Part shown: positions 13,034-25,123 of the stretch, in pieces
Numbering within the stretch: position 1 is the stretch's first letter
Layout: each line of letters begins with the position of its first letter
Assembly (NCBI RefSeq): GCF_001522545.3
Contig: NC_031768.1
Coordinates: 94,987,669-95,051,668, forward strand
Direction of reading: 5' to 3'
Origin: Parus major
Taxonomy: Eukaryota; Chordata; Aves; Passeriformes; Paridae
DNA: 64,000 nt
The notes under the pieces: model-generated
What the model was told of the DNA's origin: nothing
Databases searched by the model: none
Seen by the model: only the letters and a program-made list of their open reading frames with translations
Translations under genes and position numbers: made by a program

Positions 13034-13402
13034 GAGAGTGTAGCTCAGCCAGTGGGCTACTGGAGACCTTATCTCTCACTGCAGCAACCTGAAAGGAAGG
13101 GGTAGCGAGGTGGAGGTTTGCCTCTTCTCCTAAGTAACAAATGATAGGGTGGCAGAGAATGGCCTAAATTTGCACCAGGAGATGTTTAGATTGGATATTA
13201 GGAAATATTTATTGATGAAGAGGGTTGTCAACCACTGGAACAGGCCGCCCAAGGAAGTGGTTGAATCATCATTCCTGGAGGTATTTAAAAGATGTGTAGA
13301 TACGGCACCTGGGCACAAGGTGGGCTTGGAAGTGCTGGGCTGATGGTTGGACATCATGATGTTTAAAGTTCTTTTCCAACCTAGATGATTCTACAATTCT
13401 AG
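13034..13402 (+). mobile_element. CR1 LINE 3' end, 5'-truncated
   Basis: This is a plus-strand CR1 3' terminal segment. The order of diagnostic blocks is GAGACCTTATCTCTCACTGCAGCAACCTGAAAGG (about 13070-13095), GTAGCGAGGTGGAGG, TTCTCCTAAGTAACAAATGATAGG, GTTTAGATTGGATATTAGG, CACTGGAACAGG, GAGGTATTTAAAAGATGTGTAGAT and TTCTTTTCCAACCTAGATGATTCTAC. It closes with two decayed ATTCTA-type terminal units near 13387-13402. The GCGAGGTGG...AAGACGTGTAGAT style differs from the other copies here, so it is a distinct CR1 subfamily. The left edge fades near 13034. A 64-codon open frame inside it is a chance reading of the 3' region, not a gene. Confidence 0.93.
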
Positions 13403-16400
13403 TTCTACGCTCTTTCTGATGGTTTTCAACATTTAAGGACAAATGATGAAAGTGTGTGTACGTGTCAAAGCTGAAAGCAAAGTCTCAAGGAAGGGAGCAA
13501 GAATATACTCTGGATGTTCTTGCAAGACAATTTTGAGCTGAGAAACAGTGGTGGGCAGGAGGGCTCTGCTTTGGAGGGAAAAACCCCCTCCTTATTCTCA
13601 TTTTTCCTGCAATCCAGATCAAAATTTGTAATGATCTGAATGTTCAATCAGATTTATGCTAAAAGCAAACCCAAGTAGTGAGGTTGATGCATCATTCTGT
13701 GGGGTTTCCTTGTGTGTAAAAGCAGAAAGTTTGAGCTGATGTTTGGTATGCAAAGCAGAAAGGAGGAACAAGATGTGAAAGGTGTGAGTTATGGGATGGC
13801 TAAGCATAGGTTTGCTGAAACTCTGTAATACTGGAATAAAAAGTGGGGGTCTTCATGCTCTTCTTGGGGTGATTTAAGCAGGCTGTAAAGAGTGTTGATG
13901 AAAAAGTTGAAGCAAAAGGAGAAGTGAAGTGTGCACTCTAAAGGAAACTTAAAAAATCCCACAGTTAGAATGAAAAAGAAACTAATCCACATACTTTGAT
14001 AAGGAATGGAATTTTCTGCTGTTTCCCGGACAATGCTGGCATCATGCGGCCACTTTATTTAGCTTGTTTTGTACTAAAATATTTCTGAAAAATCGTTTTC
14101 TCAACATCTTTCTGACTGGTATTCCTAAAAAAAAATAAAATAAAAAAAAAAGTTCATGAACACACACAATTCAATGCTCATGGTGTGACTCTTGGGGATG
14201 TCCTGTGCAGAGCTAAGAGCTGGATATCCCAACTCAGAATATCTTGTGACTCTGTGACTGCTAAACTCAGCTGCTTGCCTTGCCTGGATGTCCTGCAGCA
14301 CCATCTCCATTTTCTGCAAGACACCAGGAGTCTTAAATTGGTCACTTGGGGTCTTTTACTTTCTGCCTACTGTTCATGTTTTTAAAGTGATCAGTCTGCC
14401 TCTTTTAACACAGAACAGTTTTTAGCTGTGTCTGGCTTTTGAATCTAAATGAAAGGAAGAAATTGCCATGTACATGGCAGGCTGTGGTGGGAGAGTTTTC
14501 CCACTGTGGGGACGTTTGTAAGGAGGGAGAGCAATGTTAGAGGACAGTAGATTTGCAGGGAGGGAAAGAAACTGAAACAGCAATTCTTCCCAAACTGGAA
14601 GAATGTGGGATGCAAGAGGAGAGGTGAAGCTTGTTTTTGAAAGACCAGGAGCAGGAGAGATGATGCAGGGGCCAGGACATACCCACACAAGGAAAAAGGG
14701 GTGAGAACAAGGAGGAAAGAGACCTGCAGTGATGCTTTTCATGCCTTTTCTGCAAAGGAGCAACATCCTGTTTAAGGATCTTAGAGGAGTCTTCTGGAGT
14801 CTGCTGGGAGAGGAAAACTGCATGTAATTCTGAGCTGAACTGATTAATTTAATAAATCTAGCTATGTGGGAGTATTTTTTACAGCAATACTACAGGTATT
14901 TTTGAAGAATGGAAACCTGAGTAGAATTACACCTAATACTACTTGAAGTAGAATCGTTTTACACTGACTGGGTTCAAAGAACTTTGCAGAAGTGCTCCTG
15001 AAGCTCAAGTAGATAATGCTGGGGTAGAGTAGTTTTAATCAATGATACTAGCAGTTTATTAACATGAATCTCAAATAATCTGGCAGGAACAGAATTTGTT
15101 AGAACTTTTAGAAATTCTGTACATCCAGATAAAATGGCAAACTTGGAAAAAAACATAAACAGTTGGAAAAGTATTTCTCCCAATTGTATTTCAGATCGTC
15201 TAAGAGATGATGTAGCAATATTACATTTATTATAAGACAGAGCAAATGTATAATTGCACACAAGTACAAATGCACAGGGTAGAGGTGTATGTTTGTATAT
15301 ATTTCAGTCTTTATAAACACTTGTGTATATATATATATATGCATAGACACATTCCTTTTTATGAAGTTTTTTTAAAGAAAACCTCATACAGGTAAAAAAG
15401 AAATGGAAGTATAAATGTAAAATGAATGATAGAGCTGTTCAGCTTTGTAAAACCAAACAAGTCTCAGTCACAAATAAGTGTTATGTGTCTGGATGCCTGA
15501 TAGGGGGTAGTGAAAAGTGAGTTACTAAGAAACACATGCCTCACTCCAAAGTATGCAGTGCTTGCTCAATAAATGCAGGCATTTGTTTAAATAAATATTG
15601 ACTATAATTATGGTATCTTAGTGGCTTTTATGAACTTTTTACTATGTGTTTAAGTGACAGGAAATCTTTAATCTGACTTGATTGAGATTTAATGTTTTAT
15701 CTTGTTCAGATTTGTTTGCTCTTTGTAGCTTGGATTCTGACAAAACTTCAGCAGGGAGCAGGATACAAAATTCCACAATCCATGATAATAGACTTACTTG
15801 GGCATCTGCCTTGCATAGTATAAAACAGACAGTTAAATGTTTTTGCATCTAGGTGACAATTCAAAGCACATCACTAAATTTTTTCTCCTTTATCACTATC
15901 ACAAATTTCTATCCTTTATCACAATAATTGCTGTTCCCTGGGAAAGCTTTCTTCATCTAGAGCAGACTCAGGAAAATCAGACTAATTGAATTTGGTTCTG
16001 TAGATCAATGAATGTAGGCTCTGCCTTTCTATGGTAGATACTTTTCTGTAGCTTCTGTCCAAAATGGGAAGATGCTTTTATTTCTTTGGCTGTACATGGT
16101 TAAATATAAAAACTAATGTATGCACATACCTATTCTGTGTTAGGTTTGCTAGATCATTTGTTCATAAAGACTGCTTTTTCAGCTCCTGTTCTTAGAAATT
16201 TGATAAAGAGACAGTAAAGGTCGTGTGTGTGCTGTTTTATGTGCTTTTTCAGTGCAATTTTAAGCAGGAGACTGTCTGCATTGTTAAAAGTTGTTGGGCT
16301 GGATACAAATTGAATTCATCAGCATGTAGAAGTTTTACTGTCAGAGTATGACTTACTGGAAGCTATTAAATAAATTTTCCTGAGTGTTTTGAAAGGGCAT

Positions 16401-19400
16401 AAATGGCTGAAAAAGAAAAATTAGAAAGTAAGTGTGGCTGGGGAGAAAAAGAACAGGTTCTTCTGCTTAAATGTGGAGCTAGGGAAAAGGTGAACTTTAT
16501 GATAGATTACGGTTTCTTTAATTGCAGCCCTGCCTTCCCAGTTCTGGTTTGAAGAATTAGAAATTCATTCCTTAATGTTCCATAGGCTTTTGCATAGCTC
16601 TATGGGTGAAAGGTGGGATGTGTCATTTACAATGACCTTAATCATTTTGGGCCACGATATTCCTGATGTCTGTGTAGCTTTACCAGAGCCATAGAGAGCA
16701 ACCCCTGGCATGTGGAAGTGAAGTGCATCTTTACAAGGCAAACAGGCTTACACCTCTTTCTGCCACAGAAGGAAACTTTGGTTGTGAAAGAAAAATAATG
16801 AGCTGGTTGAGGGTTTTTCTAAGCTGTCACTTCCCCATTTCTCAGTGGGGGCAGAGCAAGTATCAGCTTAAGATAACATCAAACATGATAGCAGGGCATA
16901 CTTTATATTCTCCAGAATATTGGCTATGAGTATGCCTTGCAGGAAGGACTGACACATCACATGCTATGTAAAAGGATGTGCCTTTGAAATGGACAGTATT
17001 AAAATGTTTGCTGTTGTTGATTTCAAATCGAAATCTATTTTCAGGAAAAAAAAGAAAACATGCTAAATATTTTCTTTATATTTTCTTTTCAAGGGGAGGA
17101 AGGAAGAGACCTTCTTAGCTAGTTCAGATCATGGTTTCCTACCTAGTTTGTTAAAGATTAAAAGCCTTAGGAGGGAGTGTGCCTTCAAGTATCTCTGGTG
17201 ATAGAACTCAATATGGAGGTTTCAGCCCTAATTTGTGAATGAGAAACATCACAAGAAGTTGAATACAGACTGAGAAATCAGCTCAAATGCCCCATGGAAA
17301 ATTTGACTGAACTGGAGATGATATCAAATTTCCCCATGAACCAAACTCATCTGTCCTTAAACTCCTAATGAGGTCAGTACCCTGGCAATGGTAGGAGAAT
17401 GAAGTTGCTCTTAAAAAAAAGATAACAATAAAATTCCCAGGCCCAAAGAAATCAGGATTTTAAGACTGCATTGCTGCAGGAATTGTGGGGTTTACTTTTT
17501 GGGGAAGAGTGGAAAAAGTGGTAGATATTCAAGATCAAAGCATTATGTAAGGATAACTTTGTGGCTACTAAATTCAGGCTGAATACCCTGGCTTTCCTGG
17601 GTTGTACCTGTTGCTCCCCAGTTTGAGGACAGGCAGGGAGGAAAGTGCTGCTTAGTTAAGTGTCATGAGAATTTAACAGCCCTGAGGATCATGTGAGGAA
17701 CATGTGAGGATCAGCAGGAAGGAGGATTGCACTTGACTCAGGTTGGCACTATGCTGGCAGAATGCTGCCTGCTCAAAAGGAGACAATGTATAGTGAGATA
17801 CTCCCTCAGCTCTGGAATGTGGGAAAGAAAGGAGTATTGAGGGAGCTGTGTGACCTTAAGCAGCCATTTAGACAAGCTCTAGGTTTTAGATGTCATGTGG
17901 AAGGTAGAGAGTGGCAGAAACACGCTGTCTGTCCATTTGTTGCACTGCTTGGGCCAGCTACTTGCTGGTAGCCCTCCTGGTTGCCTTGCTCCTTGCCTTG
18001 CCTGGCCCCCCCAGGTGGATTTGGTCTGTGGGACTGGAGGCTGATGGAAAAGCTTGCAGGGCTGCTCTGTAAAATGCAAAATATGTACCAGCCTGAGGGA
18101 AAGAGTGTGGGAACTGCATCGCAGTGGTGAGGCTTGAGAATAAGTGAAAACAGGTAATATCACAAAGGGCATCAGGTCTCTTATGGATCCTGGGTGTGAC
18201 TGACTTAGTGCTGTTGGAAAGTAATTGGAGGAAGAGTTTTCAGCATTAAAAACCCTCTACCCTGTTTTTTTGGTAGAGCCACACAGGATTTTGTCTGCTT
18301 AACACATAATTTTTCTTTTCCCTTCCTTAGCTGTGTTTCTATCTCATTCCCACCTTACCATATATTTAATATTTTTAAACTTTTCCTTTGTGTCCTTGCT
18401 ATGGCATGTGCTCTTTTGAGCAAGTCACTGTGATCTTTGTAGGCTGTGTTGCTTGCTCCCCACACAATTGCTCTGCTGCAATGTGGTTCGTGAAAATGAA
18501 TTTGTTTGCTGCTGCTGTTCTCTTTACCCAAATATTTATCATAACAGATATGAAGGCTGTCGTGGGATTTTTAAACTTAAGAGGTGGAGTGGGTAATTGA
18601 ACATGTGAGACATGGAGCTCTTTTAACCATCCCTGAAGGAAATCTGGATATTTTGTGTCTCTAACGTTTTCCTTTGGTGTACTTGAGCTGTCTGTAATTT
18701 ATAATCAATTCAACCCTTCCAACATTTTTAATGAGAAAAATAACCCTAATTTATAGCAATAGGTTCAATATATAGTGTATATTACCCTGGTAATAAAAAC
18801 ATTCTACAATATTTTAATCTAGTATTATGGAATATGCTTGGGGTTTTTTCTTAAATGAACATAAAGGCTGAATGCTGGAAGATGCTCCATGAAAACAAAT
18901 TTTATTATTAATCAAACCAAACCACAGAATTATTCACATAGTGATTTTAAAGTGCCCAAGACAGTCTTTAATTGAAATGTTACAGAAAATAACAGAATGA
19001 GAAACTGTGTACTTGGTGTTTAATTAACTTTACAATGTATGTTCAGAAGCTTGTTAGATTGCTCAAAATGCAACTATAAGATGTAAGAGTGTGTTGGCAA
19101 CATAAGTTCATTTATGTGTTGTCCAATAATAAATTTCAGCTTAGATTAATAAGCATCTTCTTAATTAAGGTCTTCCCTTGTTGCATGCTGAAATGGCTGA
19201 TGCTAAGTGCCATTTCCATTCATTGTGTCCCATTAACTTCAGCACTTGCTCTTCCTTATAAGCTGCATCTGTCACACAAAGAAACCAGGTTTTAACAATG
19301 ATTTTCTCTCAGCACCTGTCATGTAGTTGAATTTTTTTTTTTCATTCTCTTATCTAAATCCAGGCTGTATTTTAGCCTTCTGTGGCTGTGTAAAGGATGC

Positions 19401-20001
19401 AGGAGATTTAAAGAACTCCCTGGAGGTAGGTGTTGGAATGGCTTTGTCCACTCTGTGGTTTTGCTCTGGGTCTTTTTCAAAAAAGCTAAAGGAGGACATC
19501 TAGACTTTGTCAAAAGGTCCAGCTTGTGGTCTTGCAGTAGTGATGGATAGTGGAGGATTGGAGAGGAATACAAGGACAGGAGAAACCTACGGTGATGCAT
19601 TCCTGTTGTGCTCTGTCTGAATCTCACTGCCGTGACCTTGTTCAAGCTGTGGATCTCCATGCTACCAAAAGCTGCTTCCATAACTGCTCAGGGCTTGGGC
19701 CCTCAGGGCTTTTACACCCGTGCCCCCTGTCCTCTTGGGTTAGCAGATGTGCTCTTCCATTCTACCACCACAGCAGCTCCAACTCTGTCCTGACACTGCT
19801 GCTTTGGCCTTGTCCTCACCACTTCAGCACTGGCCAGTGAAGCCTCTGGCTATGTCTGGTGTGGTGGGGGGTAAATCAAATATAAGTAGTTTCTCTGCAC
19901 TTGACAAAAGCCTCTTCCCTCTTTTCTAACTGCATAACAAGTTGTGTGGGATGAATTGTAGTGCAGTGCCGGCACCCCTCTTGTTACCAAGGTAATATAG
20001 C
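13403..20001. other. Unassigned AT-rich non-coding DNA
   Basis: No gene or repeat family recognised. It includes an A-rich run at about 14128-14151 and a (TA)n microsatellite at 15326-15340. A triplicated 11-bp motif (CATGTGAGGA) sits near 17690-17711. Minus-strand open frames at 14422-14823 are rich in Pro, Ser and Leu from a purine-rich plus strand and lack domain features. Confidence 0.45.
15326..15340. repeat. (TA)n microsatellite
   Basis: A pure alternating TA run of 15 bases, preceded by GTGTGT-like sequence and followed by GCAT. It is short and may be polymorphic. Confidence 0.85.
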
Positions 20002-20002
20002 G

Positions 20003-20334
20003 TGGCCTGGGTTAGAAGGGACCTTAAAGTTCATCTCCTTCCAACCCCCCTGCCATGGGCACAGACACCTTCCACTGGACCAGGTTTTCAAACCCCCGTC
20101 CAACCTGCCATTGAGCACTTCTAGGGATGGGGCTGTACAACTCCTCTGAGTAACCTGTTCCAGTGCCTCACCACCCTCATGGTAAAGAGTTTCTTCCTCA
20201 CATCTAATCTAAACCTACCGTGTTCCAGTTTAAAGCCACTGTCCTATCACTACATGCCCTTGCAAGAAGTTCCTTGCAGGTGTCTTGTGGGTCCCCTCAG
20301 GTACTGAAAGGCCACAATAAGGTCACCTCAGAGT
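20003..20334 (-). mobile_element. CR1 LINE 3' end (left arm of inverted CR1 pair)
   Basis: Reverse-complement CR1 3' end. Recognisable blocks are GGGTTAGAAGGGACCTTAAAG, CCAACCCCCCTGCCATGGGC, ACACCTTCCACTGGACCAGG, GGATGGGGC, AACCTGTTCCAGTGCCTCACC, CTCATGGTAAAGAGTTTCTTCC and CTATCACTACATGCCCTTG, then GGTACTGAAAGGCCACAATAAGGTCACC before similarity ends near 20334. Only the last 330 or so bases of the element remain. A second CR1 3' end of opposite orientation begins about 15 bases further on. The GAAGGTGTC...CCATGGCAGG 3' subtype differs from that neighbour, so the two are probably independent insertions. Confidence 0.93.
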
Positions 20335-20349
20335 GTGTGTCTGTCAGCC

Positions 20350-20607
20350 TAGAACAAGGGGTGACTTGTAAACAAAGGAGGGTTGATTTAGAATAGATGT
20401 AAGGAGGAAGTTTTTAAAGTTTTTAAACCATTGGAACAGGTTGCCCAGGGAGGTGGTAGATGCCCCATTCCTGGAAACATCAATGGTCTGGTTGGACAGG
20501 GCTCTGAGCACCTGATCTAGCTGAAAAAGTCCCTGCTTCTCACTTCAGGTGGACTGGATTAGATAGTCTTTAAAGGCTCTTTTCAACTCAAACTATTCAA
20601 TGATACA
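20350..20607 (+). mobile_element. CR1 LINE 3' end (right arm of inverted CR1 pair)
   Basis: Plus-strand CR1 3' segment. The blocks are AGAACAAGGGGTGACTTGTAAAC, AGGGTTGATTTAGAATAGATGTAAGGAGGAAG, CATTGGAACAGGTTGCCCAGGGAGGTGGTAGATGCCCC, TCCTGGAAACATCAATGG, GACAGGGCTCTGAGCACCTGATCTAG and CTTTTCAACTCAAACTATTC, with a decayed terminal unit at about 20600-20607. About 20 bases (the GAGGGTGGTGAGGC segment) are missing between the GGAAG and CATTGGAAC blocks. It is 5'-truncated to about 260 bases. The 3' variant (GTCCCTGCTTCTCACTTCAGG) is unlike the left arm. Confidence 0.92.
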
Positions 20608-23600
20608 CCCGAGAAAGCAAGGGAAGATGGTGAGCAATAATCTTGCTCCTATTCAAGTACCATTTGATATCTAAAGCTAATGTTTAGGACCACTTCCCTG
20701 CTGCTCTATTTCTAGCAGGCCTCCTCTCTAAAAGAAAAAGTGTCTTACCTACATCCCCTACAGAATTCAGGTCAGGGCTGTCCCAGAATCCCTGCTGTGG
20801 GCAGTGGGCTGCCATGGGGGAGGACAGGGTAGGGGAAGAATGGAAGTGCCCTCAGGACAGCAGGGTAGGCCAGGACCAGGGGTGGAATGATAACAGTGAG
20901 GGCAAGCAAAGGTTTTCCTCTTGCTCAGATCCCAGCCACCTGACCCAGGTGCATATCAGAGCTGCCTTGCAATATCCAGAGCTGCCTCTGCTTTGACTTC
21001 TATTAGTCATTAAGCCCTGTTTCTAATGGGAAGGGTCGAGTCTCTTGGTACAAAGGTGCCAAGTGAGCTGAGTGTGGCCTCTAGTGGTCTGTTAATATCA
21101 GACCGAGAGTCAGGGCTTTCTGAGCTGCTGATCTGTTGGTGCTTTGTGTTAATTATGGTCTGCAAATCTGTGAAAGAAAAGAAAGTGACCACCAGAGATC
21201 TGGGATAAAGAGGTTGTTTCCTATCAAGCATCTGCTCAGGTGAGGTCAAACAGCCCTGAGGGCATCCATACTGCACTAAAAGTGCTGCCACCGTGAGGCA
21301 TGAACAAACTTTTTAAACTGATGCCAAAACTGGATCTCACTGCCAGAGCATTGGTACTTTTTAAAAATATACAGTAGAATATTTCAGTCTGAAAGCTGTA
21401 ATAGATGACAACGTTTAGACAAGGACAAAGTAAATATTAGATGACAGAAATACTAATTAATATTTACTTCTCTAATTTGCCAAGCTCTGTTGTAGGGTCT
21501 TTGGCCCTCTGTGTGTCAGAGATATTTTCCTGTTATCTGCGCAGTAGCTTCTTTGCAGCAGACATCTGGTTTGTGTGTCAGAGGATGTCGTGTCAAAATC
21601 TCCAGCCCACCTCACCTGGTCTATAGCATGTTCTACTGTCCTCCACAAGAGAACTGCAGAAGCAAAGCTGCTCACTGTGAGTGTATTGGGCATGAAAACG
21701 AGCCCTAGCCCAACAGGATCCATTCCCTGAAGGACAGATTTAAATGATAAGCAATAACCATGCTACCAATCAGCTTATTTGTTTATCTGCTATCTTGCAT
21801 TTTAATCCCAACAGTATAAGCATCTAGCAGATAAGGCAAATCAAGTGGCCTTTCTGTTTTGCTTCTAGTTTCTGGGGGTTTGTGCTTGGGGAATATGTTT
21901 CCCACCTTTCACAGCATCCTGCAACAGATGTGTTCACACCTGTGCTTGCCCACTACTTTGAGGTGCTTAGATGTCTTCAGACTGAAGAAAGTTATTAGTA
22001 GTGCTTGTTAAGTACAAAACATCCTTTGCAGTAGGGAACTTTCACAATTCTGTACTTCTGATCTGTGGTGCTGACTCACAAACATGAGTAAACTGTAAAA
22101 TTGTGCTGGTGAAAAGTGAGCCTTCCCTGGACATCCATCATGCCCCTGACTCAGATGTTATTTCCCTCTGAGGTATCTGGCCCTGCTTCAGCAGTGACTC
22201 AACTGTTTGTGGCACTGAACAGCACAAATAACAGCCTGGCCTACTGAGGGAAGCTGAAACTGGCACTGATTATATATTAATATGCTGCAGCTAGGCAGCT
22301 ACTTTGTGAGAAGCTGAGTCATGCCTGCAGCTGGCACAGAAAAGTCAGAGGTAATTGGGAATCAGTCATGTTGCAACTCACGCTCCTTTCTTCCACCAGG
22401 GACCTGTGTCATTTCAGTACCTCAGCAGCCAGGTAAAGTCTTCCTCACCCTGCAAAAGACCTGAGAAATAAAAAAGAGCTTAATTCCCCTTTTGTCTGCT
22501 GCAACTTGACCTGCTTGCAGTGGTCTCCGTGATTTATGCTGAACAACACATGCCTGCTAGAGCACTGTCAGCATCATGAGGATGCGCTTGAGTTTTCAGA
22601 AGTGTGTAACACAGAACCCACAACAGTGTTTCTAAGTACTGGCTCTTGATGTATCTTGAAGTATCAAGGCTTTCTAACTGTGCCAGTTGACTTTTTTTTC
22701 TTCATATAGAAAAGGTTTGATTTTTTTTTTAATTACTTTTTTGCACTTGTCTAATAGGGATGTGGATGGTCTCATGGTGAGATTAGTCACCCTTGGATAA
22801 AGGTGATGTGAGGATGCTCTGAAAAAGCATACCCTTTGCCTTTTTGGTTTTTTTTTTTTTTTCTGTTTGAGGGCACAGTAAAGGCTTCAACAGCTGCTTT
22901 CTCTTTAGACAGAATCTCCCTCATCTCTGCATTTTAAAGCTGTGCCAAGAAAAAGAACTTTTGGGCGTTTGCCTGAAAAATACAGTAGAAACTATCTTAA
23001 TATTAACATCTGCAGACTGTTATTTTTCTTTGTAATGAGACTGGGAAATGGTGATGTCTCAGATAACCCTAAATAGATATGGCTGGCAAAAGCTGGCTTG
23101 GTTGAAATTGCTAAACTCTATTTCAGACACAAAAATCTTCCCTAACTGATTCCTATAGAGCTTAGGAGGTTGGCTGTAAAGAATCATGTTTTCTTCATAT
23201 GTGGAAAGAGCAACAACATTTGGAATAAAAAAAGTATTCAAATGGCTGACTAAAAAGTGTCAGTAACTGGCAAACTGGAAAAACTGCCTCCCTGTCTAGC
23301 CTTCCTGATGGAGCTGCTTTTCCTGGTGAATAGGTTGTGCTCTCACCACCTTCTGTGAGCACATGCACTCAGGATGGAGTCAGCTTTATCCTGCATGGAT
23401 AACTCCGATCAGTCTGGGGCTGGGAAAAGGACAGGGAAATAGGATACAGGACAGGAAAGTAGACCTTTATTTGAGCAGTGTTCTAGCCTGTCTCTTCCTC
23501 ATAGGCCTAAGCTTGATATACAACTTATTTTATAGCAAGAAGGTATCTTTGAAGTTCTTTAACTGAAGAAAATTTTGCTACATTTGCCTTTTCTCTCCTA

Positions 23601-25075
23601 GCTCAGATCTTGTTTGTTCTCATCTGGTATTTTAATTTCTATATGAGTGGATGCTTCAGGGAAAGGCAAAAAAAATAAAATGAACACCTTAAAATGTAGT
23701 ACAAGTGTATGAAGTGTGGAGAGCTATGTGTGAGAAATGCTGCCTTGTCTGCAAGGGTGATCTGCCTGTGCAGTGAAGCATGAAATTTGGTTATCATATT
23801 ATTCCAAACTTTATTGTAGGTTGTGGAGCTGCAAGCATTATTAATGTAAATAAAATGATTCAGCCTTTCCTATGTAACATAGTACTCTTTAATTTTCAGA
23901 GAGTCCTGCAGATTTGTTCTGTGCATCCAAGCTGGCAATTGTTTATTTGCCCCACAACTTTCTTCCACAGTAGCTGTGGGATTAGGGACCCACAGAAGGT
24001 CCTTGTGTTCTGACCCAGGGCATGTAAAACTGAATGCTTTTAAATACGGTGTTTTTGTTGTTGTTGTGTGCTGGTCTCTTTAAAAACAAAATGCTTTACG
24101 TGTCTGGTCCGAAGCATCCTTTTTATCTTGGCAGATGAGAAATACGTGGTGGGGCTGTCAGAGTATTTGGCAGATGCCCCAAGGCCAGGCTGGTCTGTAC
24201 CCTGGGCTGGCTCTGCTGAGTGCCGGGGGAGCGAGAGCAGAGCTGCAGCTGAGACCCTGCAGATGGCAGCAGAAGAGCACCGAAGGCAGAAGCCCTGTCT
24301 GTTCAGAGCAGCAGCATCCCCAGCTCTGCCTCAGATGGAAAACTTCAGGCTTCCCCCACTGAATCCTTCTGCGAGGTTGAAGAGTGAGGGCAGTGAATTC
24401 AGATATTCAAACATGCACCAAGTGTGTTGGAGTTCAGTGCTTTGCTGAGAAAAAATAACACTTTGGAAGAAAGTGAATTGTAAAAAAATCCTTAAACACG
24501 AAGTGCATACTAATAATCTATTATAAAGTGATGTCTTCTCAGTGTGTCCTGTTATTGTCCTGAGTAAATAAATACTGACAAAGGAACTCGAAGGTGCTGT
24601 TTCCCATCATGGGGTTCTTAACTGTGGTTATGATGAATACTCTTGTTCCCAGACTGAGCTCAGGGATGCCTTTGGCAAAGAGAAACAGGGTACCAATACA
24701 GGCTGGGAGAGACCTACTTCCAGAGTAGCCCTAACTTCATATTTAACAATCTCTCCTTTGACACATGAGACCAGAAGCCCTCAGACAGAAAAAGATGTGA
24801 AGTAATATCATGAATGGTCCTTTGACTGTTGTGTAGCAGGGGCTGTTGCTGCTGCAGCTAAAGGGTGAATTGCAAAAGCTGTAGGACTCTCAATATACCT
24901 TGTCCTCATCGCTGTTCTCCCATATGTATTACAAAATGGGAGGCAGGCTTTAGCTCTGACTTTCCATCAGTTCCAGGGTGAAGCTTATTCTGGGAAAATC
25001 TTCAGCCAGCAGCTGAAGCTAGTTATGAGCCTGTTTTGCATGGTTAGCTTATGTGCCAGGATCTAGCTCTGGGTG

Positions 25076-25123
25076 TCTGTTATGATTATTTATTATTGTG
25101 GGTGAATGTAATCATTGTAGCAG
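25076..25123 (+). repeat. 48-bp direct repeat, copy 1
   Basis: Begins TCTGTTATGATTATTTATTA and ends ATCATTGTAGCAG. The same 48 bases with two transitions occur again at 26683-26730. Both flanks diverge sharply downstream; upstream there is only loose shared texture. The family is not recognised. Confidence 0.8.

Noticed and set aside
13149..13343. 64-codon plus-strand open frame
   Set aside because: It falls within the CR1 3' terminal region and reads through element sequence, not a host gene.
14585..14606. 8-bp inverted repeat (ATTCTTCC...GGAAGAAT)
   Set aside because: Too short to be meaningful in 64 kb of AT-rich DNA.
14422..14823. 133-codon minus-strand open frame rich in Ser, Pro and Leu
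   Set aside because: It is driven by a purine-rich plus strand; three overlapping frames are open in the same place, which signals composition rather than coding.
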